From Anaerosalibacter bizertensis (GTDB lineage Bacteria; Bacillota; Clostridia; Tissierellales; Sporanaerobacteraceae), in assembly GCF_009696605.1 (NCBI RefSeq), contig NZ_VULR01000018.1, positions 1 to 41,569 on the forward strand: a stretch of 41,569 nt of DNA, given 5' to 3'. Made by a program: the position numbers and the translations under genes. Shown here one piece after another: positions 1 to 8,324 of this stretch (positions within the stretch are counted from its first letter, which is position 1; every line of letters starts with the position of its first letter). The notes under the pieces were generated by a model. It was not told the DNA's origin, did not search any database, and saw only the letters and a list, made by a program, of their open reading frames with translations.

Positions 1-374
1 TAGAGATGGAAGACTTTGGGGCAATACTTATTAGATTTAAAAATGGCTCAATAGGAATAGTTGAAGGAAGTGCTTGTGTATATCCTAAAAACTTAGAAGA
101 AACTTTAAGTATATTTGGAGAAAAAGGGACAGTTGTTATAGGTGGACTGGCTGTTAATGAAATAAAAACATGGCAATTTGCAGATGAAAGAGACTATGAT
201 AAAGAAGATGAAAGTACAAAAGTAGATAGTGTATATGGAAGTGGGCATACTCCACTTTATAAGGATTTTATAGATGCGATAAAAAATGATAGAGAGCCTT
301 TAATAAATGGAGAAGAAGGTAGAAAGGCTTTAGAGATAATACTTAAGGCTTATGAAAATTCTAGAAACGAATAA
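1..374 (+). CDS. Gfo/Idh/MocA-family dehydrogenase, C-terminal part (5' partial)
   Basis: The reading frame is open from the window edge, so the ATG at 6 is probably internal and the N-terminal Rossmann NAD-binding half lies outside. What remains (about 122 residues) is a beta-sheet-rich C-terminal oxidoreductase domain, with a segment like IRFKNGSIGIVEGSA followed by a sheet with IFGEKGTVVIGG. It ends in the typical tail GHTPLYKDFIDAIKNDREPL, then GEEGRKALEIILKAYES-like sequence. The family oxidises sugars or sugar nucleotides; in polysaccharide loci such members are often UDP-GlcNAc(A) 3-dehydrogenases. The polymerase-like gene 15 bp downstream supports a role in making a surface glycan. 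The substrate cannot be told from this fragment. Confidence 0.8.
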   Translation, partial: EMEDFGAILIRFKNGSIGIVEGSACVYPKNLEETLSIFGEKGTVVIGGLAVNEIKTWQFADERDYDKEDESTKVDSVYGSGHTPLYKDFIDAIKNDREPLINGEEGRKALEIILKAYENSRNE

Positions 375-389
375 TGGAGATGTTAACCA

Positions 390-1634
390 ATGATCCTTAG
401 TATATCTAAATCAAATAGAAAAAATATCAAGAAAAGCAAGAAAATATATAATGACAAAAGGATTAGTTTTGCAATTGTACTTCAATTTTGTATGCTTATA
501 ACTAACTATACATTTAAACAGGTATTTAAAATAACAAGCCCTGGTGTAAGGGCCATGATTAGCGGTATTTTTATGGTATTAGTAGGGATATATTTTATTA
601 GTATAATTAAGGTTGTATTTGATAGAGTAGGAAAGATTTTTATTAGTTCGTACCTTATATCGTTTATTATTATATTACTTAATATGTTGTTTTTTCCAAG
701 TAATTTACAGTATTTATTAGAAATATCTTTCTATTTATTATTAATTTGTATGCCGATATTTATATATTATACTGCTATTTATGATAAATCAATATTATTA
801 GAAATGTTGATAAAATCTTCATATTATCAAATGATGCTTGGAATAGTTTTCTTTATAGCCACAGATTTTTCAGTTATTAGATATGATATGGTTTTTTCAT
901 ATTTGATATTGGTTCCAGTAGAAACATTATTATACAAGATATATAGAGATTTTAGTATTGTTGATGTGCTATTAGTTTTTGTAGGAATTATGATGATAAT
1001 TATAATGGGTTCTAGGGGTCCACTGCTTTCCCTGATATTATTTTGGTTTTTTTTAGCTATAAAATATATACATAATAGTAAGAATATAGTAAAATATTTC
1101 ATCACAACTTGCTTATTTATAGCAGTAATTATAATAATTTCATTGAATTTTGATATTATGATTGTAAAGCTAAACTTAATTTTAGAAAATATGGGATTTA
1201 GAAGCAGGACACTTAGAATTTTTCTGAGTAATTCAGTCGATTTTTCAAGTGGTAGAATTAACATCTATAGTTTTATTGTTGAGTGTATTAAAGAAAGGCC
1301 ATTGTTAGGATATGGATTGGCTGGAGATAGGGTATTGTTGGGGGGGACATATCCGCATAACTTTTTTTTAGAGGTTTTAGTCCAATTTGGGGTAATAATT
1401 GGGGGCTTAATAATAATTTTATTTATTTATTTTTATATTAATGGTATATTTAATAATAAAGATGAAGTTGAAACTGATTTAGCATTGCTTTTTTTTGGAA
1501 TAGGATTTGTACAGTTGCTTGTTTCAGGCTCATATTTAACTTCTGGAAACTTTTGGCTATTTATGTCTATTTGTATAAATTCCACAAATACTATTAAACA
1601 TAAATTTTATAATGATTCAGAAGTTAATAAATAG
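390..1634 (+). CDS. O-antigen ligase/polymerase (Wzy/WaaL-like) membrane protein
   Basis: This 414-aa, very hydrophobic protein has roughly 10-12 predicted membrane segments. A long extracytoplasmic loop in the C-terminal half contains the Wzy_C-type signature: GRINIYSFIVECIKERPLLG, then GYGLAG and later PHNFFLEVLVQFGVIIGG. In this family the loop joins or transfers glycan repeat units on the outer face of the membrane. It starts 15 bp after the dehydrogenase and is followed by a strong terminator, so it is probably the last gene of a capsule/exopolysaccharide operon. Start: ATG at 390 with only a weak upstream GGAGA. Polymerase versus ligase cannot be decided by sequence reading. Confidence 0.8.
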   Translation: MILSISKSNRKNIKKSKKIYNDKRISFAIVLQFCMLITNYTFKQVFKITSPGVRAMISGIFMVLVGIYFISIIKVVFDRVGKIFISSYLISFIIILLNMLFFPSNLQYLLEISFYLLLICMPIFIYYTAIYDKSILLEMLIKSSYYQMMLGIVFFIATDFSVIRYDMVFSYLILVPVETLLYKIYRDFSIVDVLLVFVGIMMIIIMGSRGPLLSLILFWFFLAIKYIHNSKNIVKYFITTCLFIAVIIIISLNFDIMIVKLNLILENMGFRSRTLRIFLSNSVDFSSGRINIYSFIVECIKERPLLGYGLAGDRVLLGGTYPHNFFLEVLVQFGVIIGGLIIILFIYFYINGIFNNKDEVETDLALLFFGIGFVQLLVSGSYLTSGNFWLFMSICINSTNTIKHKFYNDSEVNK

Positions 1635-1666
1635 AATATTCATTGATTTTTATTTCTATTGAGGTT

Positions 1667-1707
1667 AAAAAATAGTGGCAAGAATAAATCTGCCACTATT
1701 TTTTTTC
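1667..1707. terminator. Bidirectional rho-independent terminator
   Basis: The stem AATAGTGGCA (1671-1680) pairs perfectly with TGCCACTATT (1691-1700) around a 10-nt loop, flanked by an A-run on the left and a T-run on the right. It can therefore end transcription of the polysaccharide operon from the left and of the convergent metallo-hydrolase from the right. Confidence 0.85.
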
Positions 1708-1715
1708 TTTATTTA

Positions 1716-3215
1716 TTATTGTGGTGGTCCACATACTTTGCAAGGTGTAAATCCTTGACTTTTAGCTTTTTTCAAACTAATAGGAATTTTGCTTTTCTTT
1801 AAATGTCTACAATTTCCTCTATGATATTTGGATCCTGTGTTTGTTATATATACTTCTTCTACACCATCAGTTGCTGGTGGCTTTGGTTTGGAAACAGCTC
1901 CGTTAGAACTAGTATTTCCTGAATTGCTACTATTTTTATTGCTTTCTCCATTAGAATTGACTGATTGATTAGGTTGAGAGTTTTTGTATGAACTTTGTTT
2001 TTCCTCTTTGGGTGGAGCATTTTCTTTCTTTGGTTTAGCAGTCTTTTTAAAGTCTATTTTTATTTCTTCGTTATCTACTGCAATTATAATAGTACCGTCT
2101 TTATCGGTCCTATATATTTGAATACCTTTAGCTTCTAATTTGTCAATAATTGCTTGATGAGGATAGCCATACTTATTTTCTGCGCCACAGCTTATAATTG
2201 CATATTCTGGATTTACTTTTTCAAGAAATTTATTAGTTGTAGAAGAATAACTACCGTGATGGCCAACTTTTAATATATCGGACTTTAAATCATAGTTACC
2301 ATTTAACATATTTTGTTCTGCTTCTGTTTCAGCATCTCCAGTGAATAGGAAAGAATTATCTTTATAATTTAGTTTAAGTACAATGCTATAGTTATTTAAG
2401 TTATCGTCATTAATATTAGTTTCTGGAGCTAATACAGTTAAATTCAATCCTTCCTTGTCAAGTAACATATCTCCAGCAATGGGGGTTTTAAATTTAATTC
2501 CTTTATTCTGTATAGCGGACATTAGATTTTCGAATGTTTTAGTAGTATGAGTTTTGTCAGGCATATAAATATTGCCTATTTCAAAATTTTGAATAACTAT
2601 AGGCAATCCTCCAATGTGATCTTCATGAGGGTGCGTTGCTACAAGATAATCAATCTTTTCTACATTTTGCTCTTTTAAATAATTTAAAACTGTTTGACTA
2701 CTGCTTTCAGGTCCGCCATCGATTAAAGCTGTTTCACCATTTGGAAGCTGGACTAATATACTATCTCCTTGTCCAACATCTATATAGTGAACTTTGAGAT
2801 CTCTTACTTTTTCAAATTGTTCTTTCTTTGGCTTTTCTGGCTCTTTTGGTTTTTCTGGTTTTGTTTTAATCTCTTCTGTTTTTTCTTCTACTTTTTCTAT
2901 TGCAGCAGGTGTTTCTTTTTCGGCTACATCATTTTCTTCAGGTTCAATCATAGCAAAACCAACAGATGTGGCTATTAGTGAGATTATAAGTGTTGTTGCT
3001 GCAGCTTTCATTGGCTTATTATTTTTCTTTGCTTTAGTTAAATCAACTAGTGAGAATGTTAAGAAAGGTATTCCTAAGAAAGATATAAATAGTCCTATAT
3101 CTCCACTTAGAAGCATTGCAAATGAAAAAATGTAGTATAGAATTGCTATGACTTTTTTCCAAGTTCTATCGCTGCGAAACCCTGGAATGTGTTTAAAAAA
3201 ATTATTCAAATTCAT
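1716..3215 (-). CDS. Membrane-anchored ComEC/Rec2-like metallo-beta-lactamase-fold hydrolase
   Basis: 499 aa. Two or three membrane segments lie at the N-terminus (about residues 20-57 and 70-90). They are followed by a Glu/Lys/Pro-rich linker (about 90-135) and then a metallo-beta-lactamase domain with VHYIDVGQGDS (143-152), the metal motif HPHEDH (195-200), the FTGDAE aspartate (294) and GHHGSYSS (318-325). This is the soluble hydrolase part of ComEC without the competence channel. A Ser/Asn-rich spacer leads to a C-terminal Ada-like metal-binding module (about 455-499) with H-x4-C and C-x2-C. It likely acts on the outer face, perhaps on nucleic acid or phosphodiesters; the substrate is unknown. 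RBS CATCCTCC (minus-strand GGAGGATG) lies just before the ATG. Confidence 0.8.
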   Translation of the reverse strand: MNLNNFFKHIPGFRSDRTWKKVIAILYYIFSFAMLLSGDIGLFISFLGIPFLTFSLVDLTKAKKNNKPMKAAATTLIISLIATSVGFAMIEPEENDVAEKETPAAIEKVEEKTEEIKTKPEKPKEPEKPKKEQFEKVRDLKVHYIDVGQGDSILVQLPNGETALIDGGPESSSQTVLNYLKEQNVEKIDYLVATHPHEDHIGGLPIVIQNFEIGNIYMPDKTHTTKTFENLMSAIQNKGIKFKTPIAGDMLLDKEGLNLTVLAPETNINDDNLNNYSIVLKLNYKDNSFLFTGDAETEAEQNMLNGNYDLKSDILKVGHHGSYSSTTNKFLEKVNPEYAIISCGAENKYGYPHQAIIDKLEAKGIQIYRTDKDGTIIIAVDNEEIKIDFKKTAKPKKENAPPKEEKQSSYKNSQPNQSVNSNGESNKNSSNSGNTSSNGAVSKPKPPATDGVEEVYITNTGSKYHRGNCRHLKKSKIPISLKKAKSQGFTPCKVCGPPQ

Positions 3216-3607
3216 CCTCCTTTACCAAATGTTAATATTATCATCTTGTCCAAACAAGGAAAAAATTATTCCTTACTTTGGAGGTTAAGGAATAACTCAT
3301 TATAATTTGGTAAGAAGAAATGAAAATTAAAACTAAAATTATAGGGTTCTATTACTTAAAGATACAAAAAAAGTTATATTTCTGAATGTAAATTGATTCT
3401 AAAAATAATATCATCAACTTAATAAAAGGTGAATGGGAATGGGATATTAGATATAGATAATCTTATTTTTTTGAAAACAAACATAATTTTGTTATATGTC
3501 TCTAATAATAGAGGATTTATAGTGAATATGTAGAATTATATAGAAAACGAGGGTATTTTTCCACACATTTTAAGTCTTAAATCAACAGAAAATCAGGGGG
3601 AAATAGT
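3216..3607. promoter_or_regulatory. Divergent intergenic region with dyads and defence-operon promoter
   Basis: This 392-bp AT-rich gap separates the minus-strand hydrolase from the plus-strand defence operon. Next to the hydrolase start are an outer inverted repeat (TTTACCAAAT at 3221, ATTTGGTAA near 3304-3312), the perfect 8-bp inverted repeat ATTCCTTA/TAAGGAAT (3268-3293), and CTTGTCCAAACAAG (3245-3258). These could be operators or a transcribed hairpin. For the operon, TTGAAA (3471-3476), a 16-bp spacer and TATATG (3493-3498) form a plausible promoter. RBS AGGGGGAA precedes ATG 3608. No further gene is visible in the gap. Confidence 0.45.
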
Positions 3608-5530
3608 ATGTTAGAACTTAAGGAATATAGAAGGATAATGGATATTGAAAGAGAGTATAAGGGAAGGATAGAGAACACATCTTATTTAAATAGTTTGATA
3701 TTAACAGAAGATGAAATATGGGATATAGGAAAATATCTAGGATATTTTATATCTAATAATGATTTTAAAAGAATGGAAAATGTTTTATTGGTTTATTCAG
3801 TCAGTATTGCATACCATTATTATGATGATACAGGTTATTGGCCTCATTTTTACAAATATTGTGGGTTAACAGGGAATATTGTATATAATGAAGAAATTGG
3901 ACAGGTTATAGAATTTGTTTTAATGAATAAAGGATATTTAGAGTTTAACAGGGTAGGACCTTTTCGTTATGTAGGGGCTATTTTAGAGCAGACTGGCATA
4001 ACTAAAAGATCTATACCTATATTTGCAGAAATAGTTAGAACTACATTAGGAAAAAATAGTTATAGAAGAAACGATATTAAATCTAAAACTGATTTTAAAT
4101 ATTATTTAGAAAGCATTAATTGTCCAGATTATCTAAAGAAATATTTAATAGATGAATCAGGTTGGAAATTTACAATCCAGGTTTTTAAAATCATGGATTA
4201 TTTAAATAAAAAGATACTGACAATAGAAGATATATTTGAAATAAGGGGATTTTACCCAGGATTTTGGGAAGAATTTTTTAAATATTTTCATTTATATAAA
4301 TTTGATAAAAGAAAAGTTAATATTAGTCCTATTATTGACCATGGGAGAACTGAGAAACAAGTTTTTGACTTTAATAAAGAATTAACTTTAAGATGGGCTT
4401 CTAAACCAGATTATATGTCTGAAGATGGTAAATATAATATATTTTATTTAAAGTTACCAGAGCTAAATATTGAGAATAAATATTTACTAGATAATAAAAT
4501 TTATTTCTTATTCTATGATATTGGATCAGGGCCACAGAGAGTAAAAGATGTAGATAGATTGATGAATTACATAAAAGAAGAACCTTGTACTATAGGGGAA
4601 ATATGGGCAGAACCTTTTGATAGAAGAAATACTAAATTTGATACAGAACCTTTCAAACCACTGAAATTTTGTTACATATCTAAAAAACATACCAAATTAC
4701 CAATTTCAAAATATAAGGATGAAAAGGATATAATTTTAGAATCTAATACAGATAAACTTGAGTTTATAGGATGTTTTAAATACAAAGATAATCCGAATTT
4801 CTATATGATTCCTAAAGGTTTAGAAAAAATTAAAATTAAAGTAAAACATTATAAATATAGTACTTCCTTTATATTGCCAATAAAGTGGATCTCAGAGCCT
4901 AGAACTTCACTTAGAAAAGCTAATAATAAGGAAGGTCTTTATGAGGAATGGAAAGAAGATGTTTTAAACAAGAGAGGTATGTTTTTTAAAAGTGAGATTG
5001 CCTCATTACCTGAAGGGAAAAATTTAACAAGAGCGTGGAAACTATATAGGAATAACAATATTAAAGCTATTGGTATTTTAAAGAATATAAAAGGTGTAGA
5101 TAAAATAGTAGATGAGTTAAAACAAGTATTAATTTGTTTATTATATTTAAAGAACTTTAGGATCAATATTATAGAGGATGAGATAGGCAGATATGCAGAA
5201 GGAAATTTTGCAGATATATTACTTACATATAAAAATTATCGTTCCATTATTTATGGAGATAAGCTTATTTCATCATCTTTAATAAAAGAGGATGTATTTA
5301 ATTTAATCCCTTTTTTAAAAGAAGACAAGGAACTTATAAAAAACATTAACTATATAATTCATAATAAAAAGATAGATAACTATAGCTGGGTAGAGTTAGT
5401 ACTAATGTATAAAATAGAGGTTAAAAAAGGTAATAGAAATAATATCTATAGAGATGAATTAAAAAGAATATATAAATATATACCTGACTCCCCTGAAAAA
5501 GGAGAGTTACTAAAGGATTTACATAAATAA
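3608..5530 (+). CDS. Unrecognised 640-aa protein, first gene of the DISARM-like operon
   Basis: I do not recognise a named domain. The N-terminal third looks alpha-helical and includes the aromatic/acidic segment YHYYDDTGYWPHFYKYCGL (about residues 71-89). The middle (about 290-440) looks beta-rich, with short aromatic strands and a WISEP turn, and the last 150 residues are helical and basic. There is no signal peptide, membrane segment, Cys cluster or P-loop. It sits 16 bp upstream of the coiled-coil gene with a good RBS on both, so it belongs to the operon and would be its system-specific component. By position it could recognise a target or provide an effector, but nothing in the residues shows an active site. 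Start ATG follows AGGGGGAAATAGT. Confidence 0.7.
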   Translation: MLELKEYRRIMDIEREYKGRIENTSYLNSLILTEDEIWDIGKYLGYFISNNDFKRMENVLLVYSVSIAYHYYDDTGYWPHFYKYCGLTGNIVYNEEIGQVIEFVLMNKGYLEFNRVGPFRYVGAILEQTGITKRSIPIFAEIVRTTLGKNSYRRNDIKSKTDFKYYLESINCPDYLKKYLIDESGWKFTIQVFKIMDYLNKKILTIEDIFEIRGFYPGFWEEFFKYFHLYKFDKRKVNISPIIDHGRTEKQVFDFNKELTLRWASKPDYMSEDGKYNIFYLKLPELNIENKYLLDNKIYFLFYDIGSGPQRVKDVDRLMNYIKEEPCTIGEIWAEPFDRRNTKFDTEPFKPLKFCYISKKHTKLPISKYKDEKDIILESNTDKLEFIGCFKYKDNPNFYMIPKGLEKIKIKVKHYKYSTSFILPIKWISEPRTSLRKANNKEGLYEEWKEDVLNKRGMFFKSEIASLPEGKNLTRAWKLYRNNNIKAIGILKNIKGVDKIVDELKQVLICLLYLKNFRINIIEDEIGRYAEGNFADILLTYKNYRSIIYGDKLISSSLIKEDVFNLIPFLKEDKELIKNINYIIHNKKIDNYSWVELVLMYKIEVKKGNRNNIYRDELKRIYKYIPDSPEKGELLKDLHK

Positions 5531-5546
5531 GAGGGAGGAAATATTT

Positions 5547-6839
5547 ATGATAGAAGAGTTGAAATCATTGTATGAAAAACAGAGAAAAAAAGGTGGGTTA
5601 AATAAAGCTGATGGAGAAAGGGCTTCTGAAATTATAACAGAGCTGTTAAAAAAGGACAATGAATTAGCTTATGAATACATGATGAAAATTAGCCCAGAGT
5701 ATGGTGTGGAACCTTTTTCAATCTACTTAAATACTTTAGATAAAGAAACTAGGGATAAAAAAATACAAACTTTTTTAGATAATCAAGAATTTAAAGAAAA
5801 CAATAGCAATATGGGTTTTAAAAGAGGTCTTGTGTTGGCCAGGGAAATATTTAAGCAAAAATTGGGAAGTTCTAGGGTTTTAAGAGTACTAGGAGAAACT
5901 TGCAAAGTAGCAATTGAAACCAGTAAATCTGGAGTTAATTCTCAAATAATTGGCTACACATATCAGGATTTTATAAAAATGGTAGATAGGAAATTTTTTA
6001 ATATAGATGTTTCAAAGTATAGTGATATGGAAGAATATGAAGTTTATATGGGAAAAGTATTTGTAAATACAGTATTTCCTGATGCGGATATAAAAATAGC
6101 TATACCATTTAAATATCAACTACTAGTATTAAAATGGTTAACATCTTTCAAAACTGTCTATGAATTAGATTCAAATGAGAAAGGAAAAGTATATATTCAT
6201 TCAGGAAATTGGTCAGAAGAGCTAAGAAAAATGGTATTAGAAGATGAAGATATAAATAGAAGATATGGTCAATATATAGCTGTTGAAAAAATTGAAGATA
6301 AGTCACCAATTGAAGAAAAATCTAAGAGTGAGGACAAGAATTTCAATGATAGAGATATATTTAAAGAAATATTGAATGATATTAGTGAGCTGGAAAAGAG
6401 ATTTACAATAAAGGACAAGCAAGTGGAAAAAACCATATCTAATCTGTCTTTCTACAAAACTGAAAATGAAAAGTTAAAAAAAGAGAAAGAAATGCTACAA
6501 GAAAGAGTAGATAAATTGAGTAAGGCCAATGAAATCGAAACTGAGAAAAGATATCGATTAAATATGGAAAACAATAAGTTGAAAGAGGAAATAGAAAATT
6601 TAAAAGCCAATGAAAAAATAAATCAAAAGCAAGTAGAAGAGGTATTTGCAAATAATGAGATTATGAAAAAATCTGCAGTAGATGGCTTTAAGAGCAAATT
6701 AGGTTCTAGTCTGAGAAGTTATTACTACGAATTTCAAGATATAGAAGATGAAAAAGTAGATGAGGAAATGGGAGAAATAATGAAACTAAAAGTTAAGGAG
6801 ATATTTGAAGAATTGATAAGGCAAGGAGTAAGAATATAA
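5547..6839 (+). CDS. Coiled-coil protein with GrpE-like C-terminus (putative Hsp70 partner)
   Basis: 430 aa. The N-terminal ~230 residues are mostly helical with no motif I can name. Residues about 255-375 form a Lys/Glu-rich coiled coil. The last ~50 residues, beginning FKSKLGSSLRSYYYEFQDI and ending VKEIFEELIRQGVRI, resemble the helical-bundle end of GrpE-type nucleotide-exchange factors, which follow a long dimeric helix in the same order. The next gene, 12 bp downstream, is an Hsp70-like ATPase, so I infer that this protein regulates or tethers it. The GrpE reading is a resemblance, not a proven homology; a plain scaffold coiled coil is the alternative. RBS GAGGGAGG before ATG. Confidence 0.6.
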   Translation: MIEELKSLYEKQRKKGGLNKADGERASEIITELLKKDNELAYEYMMKISPEYGVEPFSIYLNTLDKETRDKKIQTFLDNQEFKENNSNMGFKRGLVLAREIFKQKLGSSRVLRVLGETCKVAIETSKSGVNSQIIGYTYQDFIKMVDRKFFNIDVSKYSDMEEYEVYMGKVFVNTVFPDADIKIAIPFKYQLLVLKWLTSFKTVYELDSNEKGKVYIHSGNWSEELRKMVLEDEDINRRYGQYIAVEKIEDKSPIEEKSKSEDKNFNDRDIFKEILNDISELEKRFTIKDKQVEKTISNLSFYKTENEKLKKEKEMLQERVDKLSKANEIETEKRYRLNMENNKLKEEIENLKANEKINQKQVEEVFANNEIMKKSAVDGFKSKLGSSLRSYYYEFQDIEDEKVDEEMGEIMKLKVKEIFEELIRQGVRI

Positions 6840-6851
6840 GGGGAGATAATA

Positions 6852-8324
6852 ATGCTGCATACAGAAGATTATTTTGGTATAGATTTTGGAACAACTAATA
6901 GTTCTGTAGTTAGTGTTATAAAGTCTGGTAATACAATAAATATTGATAAATTCGGTGAAGAAGGAGAGAGGCCATTCCCTTCATTGTTGGCTATTGATAA
7001 AATTTCAGGGGAAGTCTACTTTGGAGAAGATGCCAGAACACGAAGACGGGAGCTATCTGATAGTTGTGAAATCATAAGTTCTGTAAAAAGCTATATTGAT
7101 ACAGATAAGAAATGGGATATTGCTGGAGAAGTATGGACTCCAGAGATAGTAGTGGCTCAAATATTTAAATCGATAAATGAAAGAATACATAGATATTATA
7201 ATAGAGATATTAAAGATGCTATGATATCAGTACCTATAGGTTTTTCATCATCTAAAAGGAAGATAATAAGAAAAGCTTTATATAGGGCAGGAATCCAAAT
7301 AAAAGGTTTTATAAATGAATCTACATCTGCAATATTTAAAAATTATGAAGAAGTGAAACATCACTCTAAATTAGCAGTATTTGACTGGGGTGGTGGAACC
7401 TTAGATATATCTATAGTTGAGCTTAATGATGGCAAGGTATATGAGAGAGCTACTAATGGAATTAAATTAGGTGGAGATGATATAGATGAATTATTGGCTA
7501 AATGGGTCCATTCAAAGATAGCAAAGGCAAAGAATTTAAATATTGCTTTTGAGGAAATGGATAAAAGGGATCAGGATAGAATGTTAGCTGTATGTGAACA
7601 AGCTAAAAAAACACTAACTTATGAAGATATAAAAAATATTAGCTTAATGAAATATGGTGATTTAGGTTCTTTTAATATTCCATTAGATGTAGATATGTTT
7701 TCTGAGCTGATTAGTCCACTTGTAGAAAAGGCTTTGGATACTTTAAAGGATACTGTGAAGATGGCAGAAATGAATATGAAGGAGATAACAGGATTAATAA
7801 TGGTAGGAGGAAGTAGCAATTTAAGACCTCTTTATGAAAGGATAGAAGAGTTATGGGGAGAAGAGTTGGATGTGATTTTGCCCCAAGATCCAGAATGGAA
7901 TATAGCTGAAGGAGCAGCTTTATTAAATATGGATTCAGGAGAGTTTAGGCTTAATCAGGACATAGGAGTATTATTAAGTGACAATAGTTTCTTCCCAATT
8001 ATAGAGAGACATACTACTGTACCTATTTTTAATGCTATAGAACATCAATATGGGCTTGTAGATGATTCGAATAGTGCAGTATTTTTATTCTCTGATAATA
8101 AGATTGATCCTTTGTCTAAAGAGAAAAATGTACTGGATAGAATTTCTATAGAGGCAAAAGGATTTTTTAATGAAAATATTGTTACAAAATCCTATATTGA
8201 TGAGGATTTGGTTTTTAAATCTAAAATTAAGAGCAGTCATCTAAGTGATGAATATGAAGAATATGAGTACTCTAATTTAAAGTTTTATTATACATTGCCA
8301 GATATGAGTGGTGATATAAGATGA
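6852..8324 (+). CDS. Hsp70/DnaK-family ATPase with shortened C-terminus
   Basis: 490 aa. An actin-fold nucleotide-binding domain covers residues about 5-370: phosphate-1 loop YFGIDFGTTNSSVV (7-20), phosphate-2 loop FDWGGGTLDIS (177-187), GGDDID (207-212) and the adenosine segment IMVGGSSNLRPLYERI (316-331). The closing IAEGAALLNM (351-360) matches Hsp70. Only ~130 residues follow, against ~230 in DnaK, so the substrate-binding domain is reduced or divergent and the lid is missing. It is therefore not the housekeeping chaperone. It is placed between a coiled-coil partner and a helicase, and its stop overlaps the helicase start by 4 bp, implying coupled translation. Inferred role: ATP-dependent assembly or switching of the defence complex. 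Confidence 0.9.
   Translation: MLHTEDYFGIDFGTTNSSVVSVIKSGNTINIDKFGEEGERPFPSLLAIDKISGEVYFGEDARTRRRELSDSCEIISSVKSYIDTDKKWDIAGEVWTPEIVVAQIFKSINERIHRYYNRDIKDAMISVPIGFSSSKRKIIRKALYRAGIQIKGFINESTSAIFKNYEEVKHHSKLAVFDWGGGTLDISIVELNDGKVYERATNGIKLGGDDIDELLAKWVHSKIAKAKNLNIAFEEMDKRDQDRMLAVCEQAKKTLTYEDIKNISLMKYGDLGSFNIPLDVDMFSELISPLVEKALDTLKDTVKMAEMNMKEITGLIMVGGSSNLRPLYERIEELWGEELDVILPQDPEWNIAEGAALLNMDSGEFRLNQDIGVLLSDNSFFPIIERHTTVPIFNAIEHQYGLVDDSNSAVFLFSDNKIDPLSKEKNVLDRISIEAKGFFNENIVTKSYIDEDLVFKSKIKSSHLSDEYEEYEYSNLKFYYTLPDMSGDIR

Noticed and set aside
2769-3135. Plus-strand ORFs (69 and 113 aa) inside the metallo-hydrolase gene
   Set aside because: They are antisense shadows of the Lys/Glu-rich linker and membrane segments, with Phe/Ser-rich low-complexity products and no RBS.
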